Below are positions 6,086 to 11,851 of a DNA stretch of 11,851 bases, piece after piece; within the stretch, counting starts at the first letter, position 1; every line of letters starts with the position of its first letter. Under the pieces are notes generated by a model that worked only from the letters and a program-made list of their open reading frames with translations, was not told the DNA's origin and ran no database searches. A program made the translations under genes and the position numbers. This DNA comes from JBCCQH01 sp039024435 (lineage in GTDB: Bacteria > Bacteroidota > Bacteroidia > J057 > JADKCL01), in the NCBI GenBank assembly GCA_039024435.1, contig JBCCQH010000157.1:1-11851 (forward strand), written 5' to 3'.

Positions 6086-7198
6086 TTATTCTTCCTCGCG
6101 GAAATTCCCAAATTCTGGGTCCAGGCTGAGGTCGATCTGAATCGTCATGTCCGCAAGTTGCTCGGGTTCGGATTCCGCCTCGGGGGCAACCGGAGGCGGG
6201 GTTGGGGAAATGGCAAACAACTCGTCGGTGGGGGGATCGGGAATGGGTTCGGTGGGGACTTCGATCTCAGGGGGGGCAGTGGGTGACTCCGGCACTGGAG
6301 TCGGCTCGGTAGCGGTTGCAGAAGTTGGGTCGGCCAATTGAATGCCAAAATATGCCGCGAGGGCCGGAAGTATGGGTTCGACGAACCGGCCTTTGGACCA
6401 ATCCACCAGCACGAGGTCTTGCCTCTCCATGAGGTGCACGAGTTGCCGCAGGTCCGGTTCGACGGTTCGGTGGGATTCTTCGGTCGGGGGCACAATTCCC
6501 AGGCATTGGAGTTGGCGGCGGTTGCGGAGCCCGTACAACCGCAGACCGGCAGGCATGCGAAATGCGTAGGCATCGGCGGCTTGCCCCGGCTCCCCCATGA
6601 ATCCGATGCCGTCGATGGGCGTCGCCGATGGAAAATATTCGGGAATCAGTGCTTCGAGGGGCGATTCCAATCCCAGGAGTCCGCTTTCGGGCAGGCTGCG
6701 GACATGTTGATCGCGGAAAAACTGTTTGCCGCCCTCTTCTACGGTGGCCCGGTCGCGCAATGCTTGAATCGCTTCGAGTTCCCGCGCGATTTCTCCCCGG
6801 TACCGGCCGGCAATCAGTTCGATTTCCCGCCATTCCCATGCGGCCATGGTCAGCAGATCGTTGGCGGTCTGCGGCAGAAAATGGGGGATCGTGGCGGCGC
6901 GGGAAGGCCGGACGTAACGCGGGGAGTCGGCCCGGACGGCGGAATGGTCCACTTGGGTCAGCGGGTCGTTATCGTCGGTGGGTTGTAGAGTGATTTTGAG
7001 GGTGCCCGCTCGCAGAAAATCCTTGCGGGCAAATGGTTCCGCCGTCGCCAGTTTCCAGGTCCGGCCGCCGATTTTGACCAGGGTTTCGTACTCAAAGGTC
7101 GGTGGGATCTTTTTGGGTTTCTTCTCGTCGAACCCAATCATCTCTCCGGTTGTCGCGTCGTAGAATTCGATCCGAATTCGTTTTTTTCTCCCAAACAT
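6086..7198 (-). CDS. Uncharacterised 370-aa protein with Pro/Glu/Thr-rich linker
   Basis: I do not recognise this family. The product is soluble: no signal peptide or membrane segment. It has three visible parts. Residues 1-75 look like a small beta-rich domain (RIRIEFYDATTGEMIGF, then TLVKIGGRTWKLATAEPF and AGTLKITLQ). Residues 100-290 are mixed alpha/beta, with a helical stretch at 108-150 and LRLYGLRNRRQLQCLGI (219-235) plus QDLVLVDWSKGRFVEP (260-275). Residues 291-348 are a disordered linker with many P, E and T. A short end, MTIQIDLSLDPEFGNF (351-366), then looks conserved. The start at ATG 7198 follows from the basic MFGRKKRIRIEF beginning. It is convergent with rpsA and divergent from the MoxR/VWA pair (232-bp gap). 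No Shine-Dalgarno or good -33/-7 promoter was found. Coding is supported by the long intact frame and protein-like composition. Confidence 0.7.
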   Translation of the reverse strand: MFGRKKRIRIEFYDATTGEMIGFDEKKPKKIPPTFEYETLVKIGGRTWKLATAEPFARKDFLRAGTLKITLQPTDDNDPLTQVDHSAVRADSPRYVRPSRAATIPHFLPQTANDLLTMAAWEWREIELIAGRYRGEIARELEAIQALRDRATVEEGGKQFFRDQHVRSLPESGLLGLESPLEALIPEYFPSATPIDGIGFMGEPGQAADAYAFRMPAGLRLYGLRNRRQLQCLGIVPPTEESHRTVEPDLRQLVHLMERQDLVLVDWSKGRFVEPILPALAAYFGIQLADPTSATATEPTPVPESPTAPPEIEVPTEPIPDPPTDELFAISPTPPPVAPEAESEPEQLADMTIQIDLSLDPEFGNFREEE

Positions 7199-7430
7199 AT
7201 CGCCAATTCACGTCGATGATCAAACTTGCGCAATATACTGAAAGAATTCGGGATAGCTGATGTGGGCGCGCGCGGAGTGGGACGGAATGGACGCCAACTC
7301 TGCCTAGGGCACAAGCATTCGCCCACACCGCCATTCTCCCGGTGAATTTGTGGTTTGCATCGCACGGGGAGACCATTGGGCGATCAAGAATTCATGCGGA
7401 GCTCACCGCGAAATTGGTATCTTTACTGGT
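7199..7430. other. Divergent intergenic region before the MoxR gene
   Basis: This stretch lies between the unknown minus-strand gene and the MoxR gene, so it should hold promoters for both directions. The best candidates are weak: TATCTTTA at 7419-7426, only 4 nt before the MoxR ATG, is one mismatch from TAnnTTTG but has no TTTG at the right distance; on the minus strand TATATTG (around 7232-7238) is a similar imperfect element. The frame upstream of the MoxR ATG is open back to 7350, but the extra translation is not family-like. No RNA gene was recognised. Confidence 0.4.
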
Positions 7431-8258
7431 ATGAGTTTTCAGGGAACCGATACTTACATTGCGACCGGAGAGTTGCAGGCGGCGGTCAATGCAGCCATTC
7501 ACTTGGAGCGCCCGCTGCTGGTGAAAGGCGAACCGGGCACCGGCAAGACCTTGCTGGCCCACGAGATTGCCCGCGCGCTGGATATGCCATTGTACACTTG
7601 GCACGTAAAATCAACTACCAGTGCCCAACAAGGGCTGTACGATTACGATGCGGTTTCGCGGTTGCGCGACTCGCAGTTGGGCGATCCCAAAGTCCAAGAC
7701 ATCGCCAACTACATCAAGCGGGGGCCGGTCTGGCAGGCATTTGACCAGGAGCAAACCTCGGTGCTCCTCATCGATGAAATCGACAAGGCCGATATTGAGT
7801 TTCCGAACGACCTCCTGCTGGAACTGGACAAGATGGAGTTTTATTGCTACGAACTGCAACTCACCGTCAAAGCGAAGCACCGTCCCGTGGTGATCATCAC
7901 TTCCAACAACGAGAAGGAATTGCCGGATGCGTTTCTGCGCCGTTGTTTTTTCCATTTCATTCAGTTTCCCGACCGCGACACCATGCGCCGCATTGTAGAT
8001 GTCCACTTTCGCGATCTGGAAGACAAGCTGTTCGGCGATGCGATGGACGTATTTTACGCGGTCCGCGAAGTGCGGGGCATGAAGAAACGCCCCTCCACCA
8101 GTGAGCTGATTGACTGGATCAAGTTGCTGATCCTGGGCAAGATCTCACCCGAAGAATTGGCTACGGTGGATCTGAAAACGGTCGTTCCGCCCTATCTGGG
8201 TGCATTGGTGAAAAACGAAAAAGACCTGGAACTGCTGACTACGCGTCTACGCCGCTGA
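7431..8258 (+). CDS. MoxR-family AAA+ ATPase (CoxD-like)
   Basis: A 275-residue AAA+ ATPase of the MoxR type. These proteins act as chaperones that remodel or insert cofactors into target complexes, usually with a VWA-domain partner. Motifs, numbered from the chosen start: Walker A GEPGTGKT (33-40), Walker B VLLIDEID (111-118), sensor 1 ITSNN (156-160), a candidate arginine-finger region LPDAFLRRC (164-172) and a sensor-2 region KKRPSTSELIDW (218-229). I chose ATG 7431 because MSFQGTDTYIATGEL is a typical beginning; the in-frame ATG at 7350 would add 27 residues with no family look. The next gene, 17 bp downstream, encodes a CoxE-like VWA protein, matching the CoxD-CoxE arrangement known from carbon monoxide dehydrogenase clusters. 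No molybdenum hydroxylase genes are in the window, so the target is unknown. Confidence 0.9.
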   Translation: MSFQGTDTYIATGELQAAVNAAIHLERPLLVKGEPGTGKTLLAHEIARALDMPLYTWHVKSTTSAQQGLYDYDAVSRLRDSQLGDPKVQDIANYIKRGPVWQAFDQEQTSVLLIDEIDKADIEFPNDLLLELDKMEFYCYELQLTVKAKHRPVVIITSNNEKELPDAFLRRCFFHFIQFPDRDTMRRIVDVHFRDLEDKLFGDAMDVFYAVREVRGMKKRPSTSELIDWIKLLILGKISPEELATVDLKTVVPPYLGALVKNEKDLELLTTRLRR

Positions 8259-8275
8259 ACCCAACGCTTCTGATT

Positions 8276-9463
8276 ATGTTCCTGGACTTTTTCCTTCTGC
8301 TCAAGCAACACGGACTGCCGGTGACCCTCAAGGAGCACCTGGTTCTCCTGGAAGCCCTTGAAAAGGGCTTGGGCGGGATGCGAGTGGAGAGCTTTTACTA
8401 TCTGGCGCGCACGATTTTGATCAAGCGGGAAAAGCACCTGGACAAATTTGACATGCTGTTCTCGCACTATTTTCGGGGCATGGATCTGATTCCAGACGAA
8501 GTCTTTACCGACATCCCCGAGGAGTGGTTGCGGAAAAATCTGGAATTGTTTCTCGGTCCGGAAGAAATGGCCCAGATCGAGGCGCTGGGTGGACTGGAGG
8601 CCTTGATGGAACGCTTCAAGGAACTGATGGCCGAGCAAAAGGAACGCCACGAAGGCGGCAACAAATGGATCGGAACCGGGGGACGCTCCCCGTTCGGAGC
8701 TTACGGATACAACCCCGAGGGTTTCCGGATCGGGCAGGAGGGGAGCCGGCACCGCCGCGCGGTCAAAGTCTGGGACCAACGTATGTTTCGCAACCTCGCC
8801 GACGACGTGGAACTGAACACCCGGAATATGAAAATGGCCCTGCGCCACCTGCGGGTCTTTACCCGCGAAGGAATCGCGGATGAATTGGATTTGGAGACGA
8901 CCATTCGGAAGACGAGCGAAAATGCCGGTTTGCTTGAACTGGAGATGGTTCCCGCGCGGCAAAACCGGGTCAAGGTGTTGCTGTTCCTGGATGTTGGCGG
9001 CTCGATGGATGACCATATCCGCACGTGTGAGGAACTGTTTTCCGCCGCCAAGTATGAGTTCAAGCACCTGGAATATTATTATTTCCACAACTGCTTGTAC
9101 GAATCGGTGTGGCAGGACAATTACCGGCGGTTTTCCGAGCGGATTCCGACCTTTGACGTGCTGCACCGCTACAATCGCGATTACCGCGTCATCATCGTCG
9201 GGGATGCGAGCATGTCGCCCTACGAAATTACTTATCCCGGTGGGAGTGTCGAGCACTACAACGATGAAGCGGGTGCGGTCTGGTTGCAGCGTCTGCGGGA
9301 CCATTTCAAGCGGGTGGTCTGGCTGAATCCAGTGCCCCGCGATCTGTGGCGGTATACGCAGTCGATTGGCATGCTGCGGGATTTTTTTGAGGAGAAAATG
9401 TATCCCCTCACGCTGGAAGGCATCCGCGCGGCAATGGAGCACCTGCGCCGGGAGCACGGCTGA
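8276..9463 (+). CDS. VWA domain-containing CoxE-like protein
   Basis: A 395-residue soluble protein of the CoxE-like VWA family, the expected partner of the MoxR ATPase encoded just upstream. The N-terminal part (1-125) is helical. A Gly-rich conserved segment follows, WIGTGGRSPFGAYGYNPEGF (131-150), typical of this group. The VWA domain spans about 230-365. Its MIDAS-like motif reads VLLFLDVGGSMD (234-245), with D239 and S243 kept but Gly at the position of the first Ser of DxSxS, so metal binding is altered or weaker. IIVGDASMSP (306-315) supplies the late acidic residue. The C-terminus (VVWLNPVPRDLW, 347-358) is also family-like. The start at 8276 is the first ATG after the MoxR stop and gives a full-length N-terminus, without a Shine-Dalgarno. 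The two genes are almost certainly co-transcribed. The client is unknown. Confidence 0.88.
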   Translation: MFLDFFLLLKQHGLPVTLKEHLVLLEALEKGLGGMRVESFYYLARTILIKREKHLDKFDMLFSHYFRGMDLIPDEVFTDIPEEWLRKNLELFLGPEEMAQIEALGGLEALMERFKELMAEQKERHEGGNKWIGTGGRSPFGAYGYNPEGFRIGQEGSRHRRAVKVWDQRMFRNLADDVELNTRNMKMALRHLRVFTREGIADELDLETTIRKTSENAGLLELEMVPARQNRVKVLLFLDVGGSMDDHIRTCEELFSAAKYEFKHLEYYYFHNCLYESVWQDNYRRFSERIPTFDVLHRYNRDYRVIIVGDASMSPYEITYPGGSVEHYNDEAGAVWLQRLRDHFKRVVWLNPVPRDLWRYTQSIGMLRDFFEEKMYPLTLEGIRAAMEHLRREHG

Positions 9464-9533
9464 CCGGTGGTCCTCCCCGGCGAATTGCATTTATTTTCGC
9501 GGAAATCGGATGGATTTCGCTATTTTCCCCCCA

Positions 9534-9920
9534 ATGAAAAGGACGGCGTATATCGCGGGGGGACTGCTGGGAATGCTAGGTGTAATCATGGGAGCTTTCG
9601 GGGCGCACGCCCTCGAATCCACGCTGACGGCCAACGGCTACGCGGACACCTACGAAACTGGAGCACGTTACCACATGTACCACGCGATTTTTCTGGTGGT
9701 ACTCGCGGTGGTCGGTGAGTTTCGCCAAAGCCGCTGGTGGCGCCTGGCGGTGATTTTTGCCATTGTCGGGACCGTCATATTTGCCGGAACCCTGTACCTG
9801 CTAGCCATCATGTCCTGGCCTTGGATGGGGGCGATAACCCCTCTGGGCGGCGGACTGCTGATCTTGAGTTGGGGAGCTTTGCTTGTCCACGTAGTTACTT
9901 CAGACAAAAAAGACAAATGA
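9534..9920 (+). CDS. DUF423 family small membrane protein
   Basis: A 128-residue protein of the DUF423 family (related to E. coli YgdD), normal length for the family. It has four hydrophobic segments at about 6-25, 50-62, 70-91 and 98-121, so it should sit in the inner membrane. Family signatures are GAFGAHALES (20-29), YETGARYHMYHAIF (40-53), GTLYLL (85-90) and ITPLGGGLLI (101-110). I chose ATG 9534 because it places the first membrane helix at the very N-terminus, as in relatives; the in-frame ATG at 9510 would add a short unrelated stretch. The biochemical role of DUF423 proteins is not established. The stop overlaps the next start (ATGA, 9917-9920), so it is translationally coupled to the M32 peptidase. 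The 70-bp gap after the VWA gene holds only weak -7-like elements, such as TATTTTCC near 9521. Confidence 0.9.
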   Translation: MKRTAYIAGGLLGMLGVIMGAFGAHALESTLTANGYADTYETGARYHMYHAIFLVVLAVVGEFRQSRWWRLAVIFAIVGTVIFAGTLYLLAIMSWPWMGAITPLGGGLLILSWGALLVHVVTSDKKDK

Positions 9921-11413
9921 ACGAATTCGAACAGCTCAACCGGAAAATGAAAGAGATTGCGGATATCCACGCCGCGGTTTCCTTGATGAGTTGGGACCAG
10001 GAGGTAATGATGCCGCAGGGAGGGGCTCGGATGCGGGCCCGCCAGATTTCGACCTTGCACGGACTGGCCCACCACAAATTGATCCATGAGTTGGGGCCGC
10101 TGCTTGAATCGGCCCAATCGGTGGATTCGCCATCGGATTTTGAGCGTTTGAACCTCAAGGAAATCTCCCGGGGCATGAAGCGGTGGACCCGCATCCCCAA
10201 TGACCACGTGATGGAAATGTCGCGGGCGACTTCGGAGGCATTGCAGGCTTGGGTGCAGGCCCGGAAGGAGAGTGATTTCTCGCTGTTTGAGCCGCACTTG
10301 CAAAAGATCGTTGAGCTGAAGTTGCGGGAAACCGAATACCTGGGTTTCGAAGAGAATCCCTACGATGCACTGATCGATGAGTATGAGCCCGGGATGAAGG
10401 CGTCTACCTTAGAAGCCATCTTTACGCCATTCAAGGAGCGTTTGGGTACTTTGCTGGAAGCGGTTCGGCAAGCGCCCCAGGTGGATGACAGTTTTCTGGA
10501 CCAGCCTATTCCGGCGGAAAGCCAGTTGGCGTTTGGCAAGGAAGTGGTTGCGCGCTTGGGTTACGCGATGGAACATGGTCGGCAGGACCTCTCGGCGCAC
10601 CCATTTTCCATTGGCTTTCACCCTGAGGATGTGCGGATCACGACAATGGTCCGGGAAAATGACCTGCGCGAGATGTTGTACTCTTCGATCCACGAGGCCG
10701 GGCACGCGATGTACGAGCAGGGGCTGAATCTGGACCATTACGGTCTGCCCGCCGGGGAATATTGTTCGCTGAGCATCCACGAATCGCAATCGCGGCTCTG
10801 GGAAAACAATGTGGGACGCGGGGCGGCTTTCATCGGGCATTTCTTCTCCCAGATGCAAGCGCTCTATCCGGACAATCTGGCCGGTCGCTCAGCGGATGAT
10901 CTCTTCCGGGCGGTCAATCGGGTGGAGCCGGGCCTGATCCGGATTTCCGCCGACGAGTTGACCTATCACTTCCACGTGATTCTCCGGTTTGAGATTGAAA
11001 ACGCGCTCATCAATCGGGAAGTCAAGGTCTCGGAGCTGCCCGATCTGTGGAATGCCAAGGTCAAAAGCTATCTGGGACTCGATGTTCCAGACAATGCCCG
11101 CGGGGTGTTGCAGGACATCCATTGGTCCCACGGCAGTATCGGGTATTTCCCCACCTACTCGCTCGGTAGTTTCTACGCCGCACAGTTGATGCATTTTGCT
11201 CGGCAGCACCATCCCGATCTTGACGCCCAGTTCCTCTCCGGCGATTTCAGCGCGCTGAAGTCCTGGCTAAATGCGCAGGTACACGGCCGCGGTCGCTTGT
11301 ACAATTCAGAAGAGTTGTGCACCATGGTCACGGGTGAGCCCTTGAATGTCAATTACTTCATTGATTATGCCTGGGAAAAATTCGGGCGTGTTTACGGCAT
11401 AGCCCGCGCTTGA
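9917..11413 (+). CDS. M32 family metallocarboxypeptidase (carboxypeptidase Taq type)
   Basis: A 498-residue zinc carboxypeptidase of peptidase family M32, which removes C-terminal residues from peptides in the cytoplasm. All family motifs are present in order: HPF (228-230), DVRIT (238-242), the zinc-binding HEAGH (259-263, catalytic E260), HESQS (288-292, third zinc ligand E289), IRISAD (341-346) and GVLQDIHW (396-403). Length is typical (about 500) and no signal peptide is seen. The start at ATG 9917 overlaps the stop of the DUF423 gene by four bases; the open frame extends upstream to 9737 but that part is out-of-frame DUF423 coding sequence. The next gene starts one base after its stop. 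It is part of a compact plus-strand unit and probably serves peptide turnover. All catalytic residues are intact, so it should be active. Confidence 0.95.
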   Translation: MNEFEQLNRKMKEIADIHAAVSLMSWDQEVMMPQGGARMRARQISTLHGLAHHKLIHELGPLLESAQSVDSPSDFERLNLKEISRGMKRWTRIPNDHVMEMSRATSEALQAWVQARKESDFSLFEPHLQKIVELKLRETEYLGFEENPYDALIDEYEPGMKASTLEAIFTPFKERLGTLLEAVRQAPQVDDSFLDQPIPAESQLAFGKEVVARLGYAMEHGRQDLSAHPFSIGFHPEDVRITTMVRENDLREMLYSSIHEAGHAMYEQGLNLDHYGLPAGEYCSLSIHESQSRLWENNVGRGAAFIGHFFSQMQALYPDNLAGRSADDLFRAVNRVEPGLIRISADELTYHFHVILRFEIENALINREVKVSELPDLWNAKVKSYLGLDVPDNARGVLQDIHWSHGSIGYFPTYSLGSFYAAQLMHFARQHHPDLDAQFLSGDFSALKSWLNAQVHGRGRLYNSEELCTMVTGEPLNVNYFIDYAWEKFGRVYGIARA

Positions 11414-11414
11414 T

Positions 11415-11804
11415 ATGGAGTGGGGCCTCAGTTTCGCTACCGGAGTCGTTGTCGCGATCATCTCCTCGGTTCCGATGGGACCGATCGCCTTTGCGATTGT
11501 CCACGGGGTAATGACCCGGGGCAAAGCGGCCGGTGCGCGCATTGGGATCGGTGGGCTTATCATTGATGCGATTTTTGCCTTTGTCGGAATGCGCTTGTTT
11601 GGCCTGGTCGCTCCTGAGGACAGCCCGGCGGTTTTTGATTGGATCAATCTCCTCTCGATTCCGGTACTGGTGTTTTTGGGCGTCAAAATGATCCGTGACC
11701 GCAACAAGATCCAGGAAGTAGAGGGGGGGCGGCGCAACCGCGGCGATCTCTTTTTTGGCTTTAGCCTGGGGCTCTCCAATCCGGTCTTGTTTGCGTATTC
11801 GTGA
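11415..11804 (+). CDS. LysE-type translocator, truncated near the window edge
   Basis: A 129-residue product matching the N-terminal part of LysE/RhtB-type transporters, inner-membrane exporters of amino acids and related solutes, which are usually about 200-220 residues. Visible are a first membrane segment with the proline/glycine motif SVPMGPIAFAIVHGV (18-32), the small-residue helix GKAAGARIGIGGLIIDAIFAF (36-56 region), a third segment at 73-93, a basic loop (94-110), and the beginning of the second half, FFGFSLGLSNPVLFAY (113-128). Instead of the expected continuation, TCG TGA follows and the frame ends at 11804. Reading the next bases in the other two frames gives no transporter-like sequence either. 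This may be a contig-end error or a real truncation. The ATG is one base after the M32 stop, so it belongs to the same transcription unit. The substrate cannot be told. Confidence 0.75.
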   Translation: MEWGLSFATGVVVAIISSVPMGPIAFAIVHGVMTRGKAAGARIGIGGLIIDAIFAFVGMRLFGLVAPEDSPAVFDWINLLSIPVLVFLGVKMIRDRNKIQEVEGGRRNRGDLFFGFSLGLSNPVLFAYS

Positions 11805-11851
11805 CCCAGCCCTCACCCGTGACGTAGGATGCCACCCAAAGCCAATACCCA
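11805..11851. other. Right-edge sequence that does not continue the LysE gene
   Basis: The last 47 bases follow the premature stop of the LysE-like gene. None of the three plus frames encodes a plausible transporter helix; the frame that would follow a one-base deletion also stops (TAG) after eight codons. The hexamer CGTGAC occurs twice (about 11800 and 11819). Nothing else is recognisable. Confidence 0.3.

Noticed and set aside
7261..7327. An 8-bp inverted repeat (TGTGGGCG / CGCCCACA) with a 51-nt spacer before the MoxR gene
   Set aside because: An 8-bp match over this distance is expected about as often as not by chance in a region of this size, and the arms do not extend.
7350..7430. Upstream in-frame start for the MoxR gene
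   Set aside because: The 27 extra residues do not look like the family N-terminus, and MSFQGTD at 7431 is a typical beginning.
9463..9533. A promoter or terminator between the VWA gene and the DUF423 gene
   Set aside because: TATTTTCG and TATTTTCC resemble -7 boxes but lack a TTG at proper distance, and only a 4-bp hairpin without a T-run is present, so neither element is supported.

Overview
This 11.85-kb window looks like chromosomal DNA of a fairly GC-rich member of the Bacteroidota, perhaps the Saprospiria (class-level placement is inference). Three signals support the phylum: a good -33/-7 promoter of the Bacteroidota type (TTTG, 20-nt spacer, TACTTTTG) before rpsA; no recognisable Shine-Dalgarno sequence before any gene except rpsA; and a ribosomal protein S1 with a long acidic N-terminal extension. 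No rRNA, tRNA, CRISPR array, insertion sequence, phage gene or recombinase was found. The left and right edges may be contig ends.

Layout: (1) 1-644 has no firmly identified gene. It holds a possible 58-codon ORF (198-374) ending in a terminator-like perfect palindrome, and a 25-bp imperfect inverted repeat (253-277 / 520-544) that encloses the ORF's 3' part. (2) 645-3494, minus strand, is a likely operon: a flavin reductase family protein, a small exported protein translationally coupled to it by an ATGA overlap, and, 61 bp on, a polytopic GT-C/GT39-like membrane protein. (3) 3598-5981, plus strand, is a complete rpsA unit with promoter, leader hairpin, Shine-Dalgarno, a six-S1-domain protein and an intrinsic terminator. 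(4) 6086-7198, minus, is an uncharacterised 370-residue protein with a Pro/Glu/Thr-rich linker, convergent with rpsA. (5) 7431-9463, plus, is a MoxR-type AAA+ ATPase followed 17 bp later by a CoxE-like VWA protein, a chaperone-type pair. (6) 9534-11804, plus, is a tightly packed set: a DUF423 membrane protein, an M32 metallocarboxypeptidase (ATGA overlap) and a LysE-type exporter (1-nt gap) that stops prematurely close to the window edge.

Most of the window is ordinary housekeeping or conserved-hypothetical sequence. The parts most worth a second look are the inverted repeat at the left, whose two arms are in the same reading frame on opposite strands so that inversion would swap the C-terminus of the small ORF; the unusual rpsA leader; the MoxR/VWA pair with a modified MIDAS motif next to an unknown divergent gene; and the abrupt end of the LysE gene. 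I found no convincing evidence of a wholly new multi-gene system.
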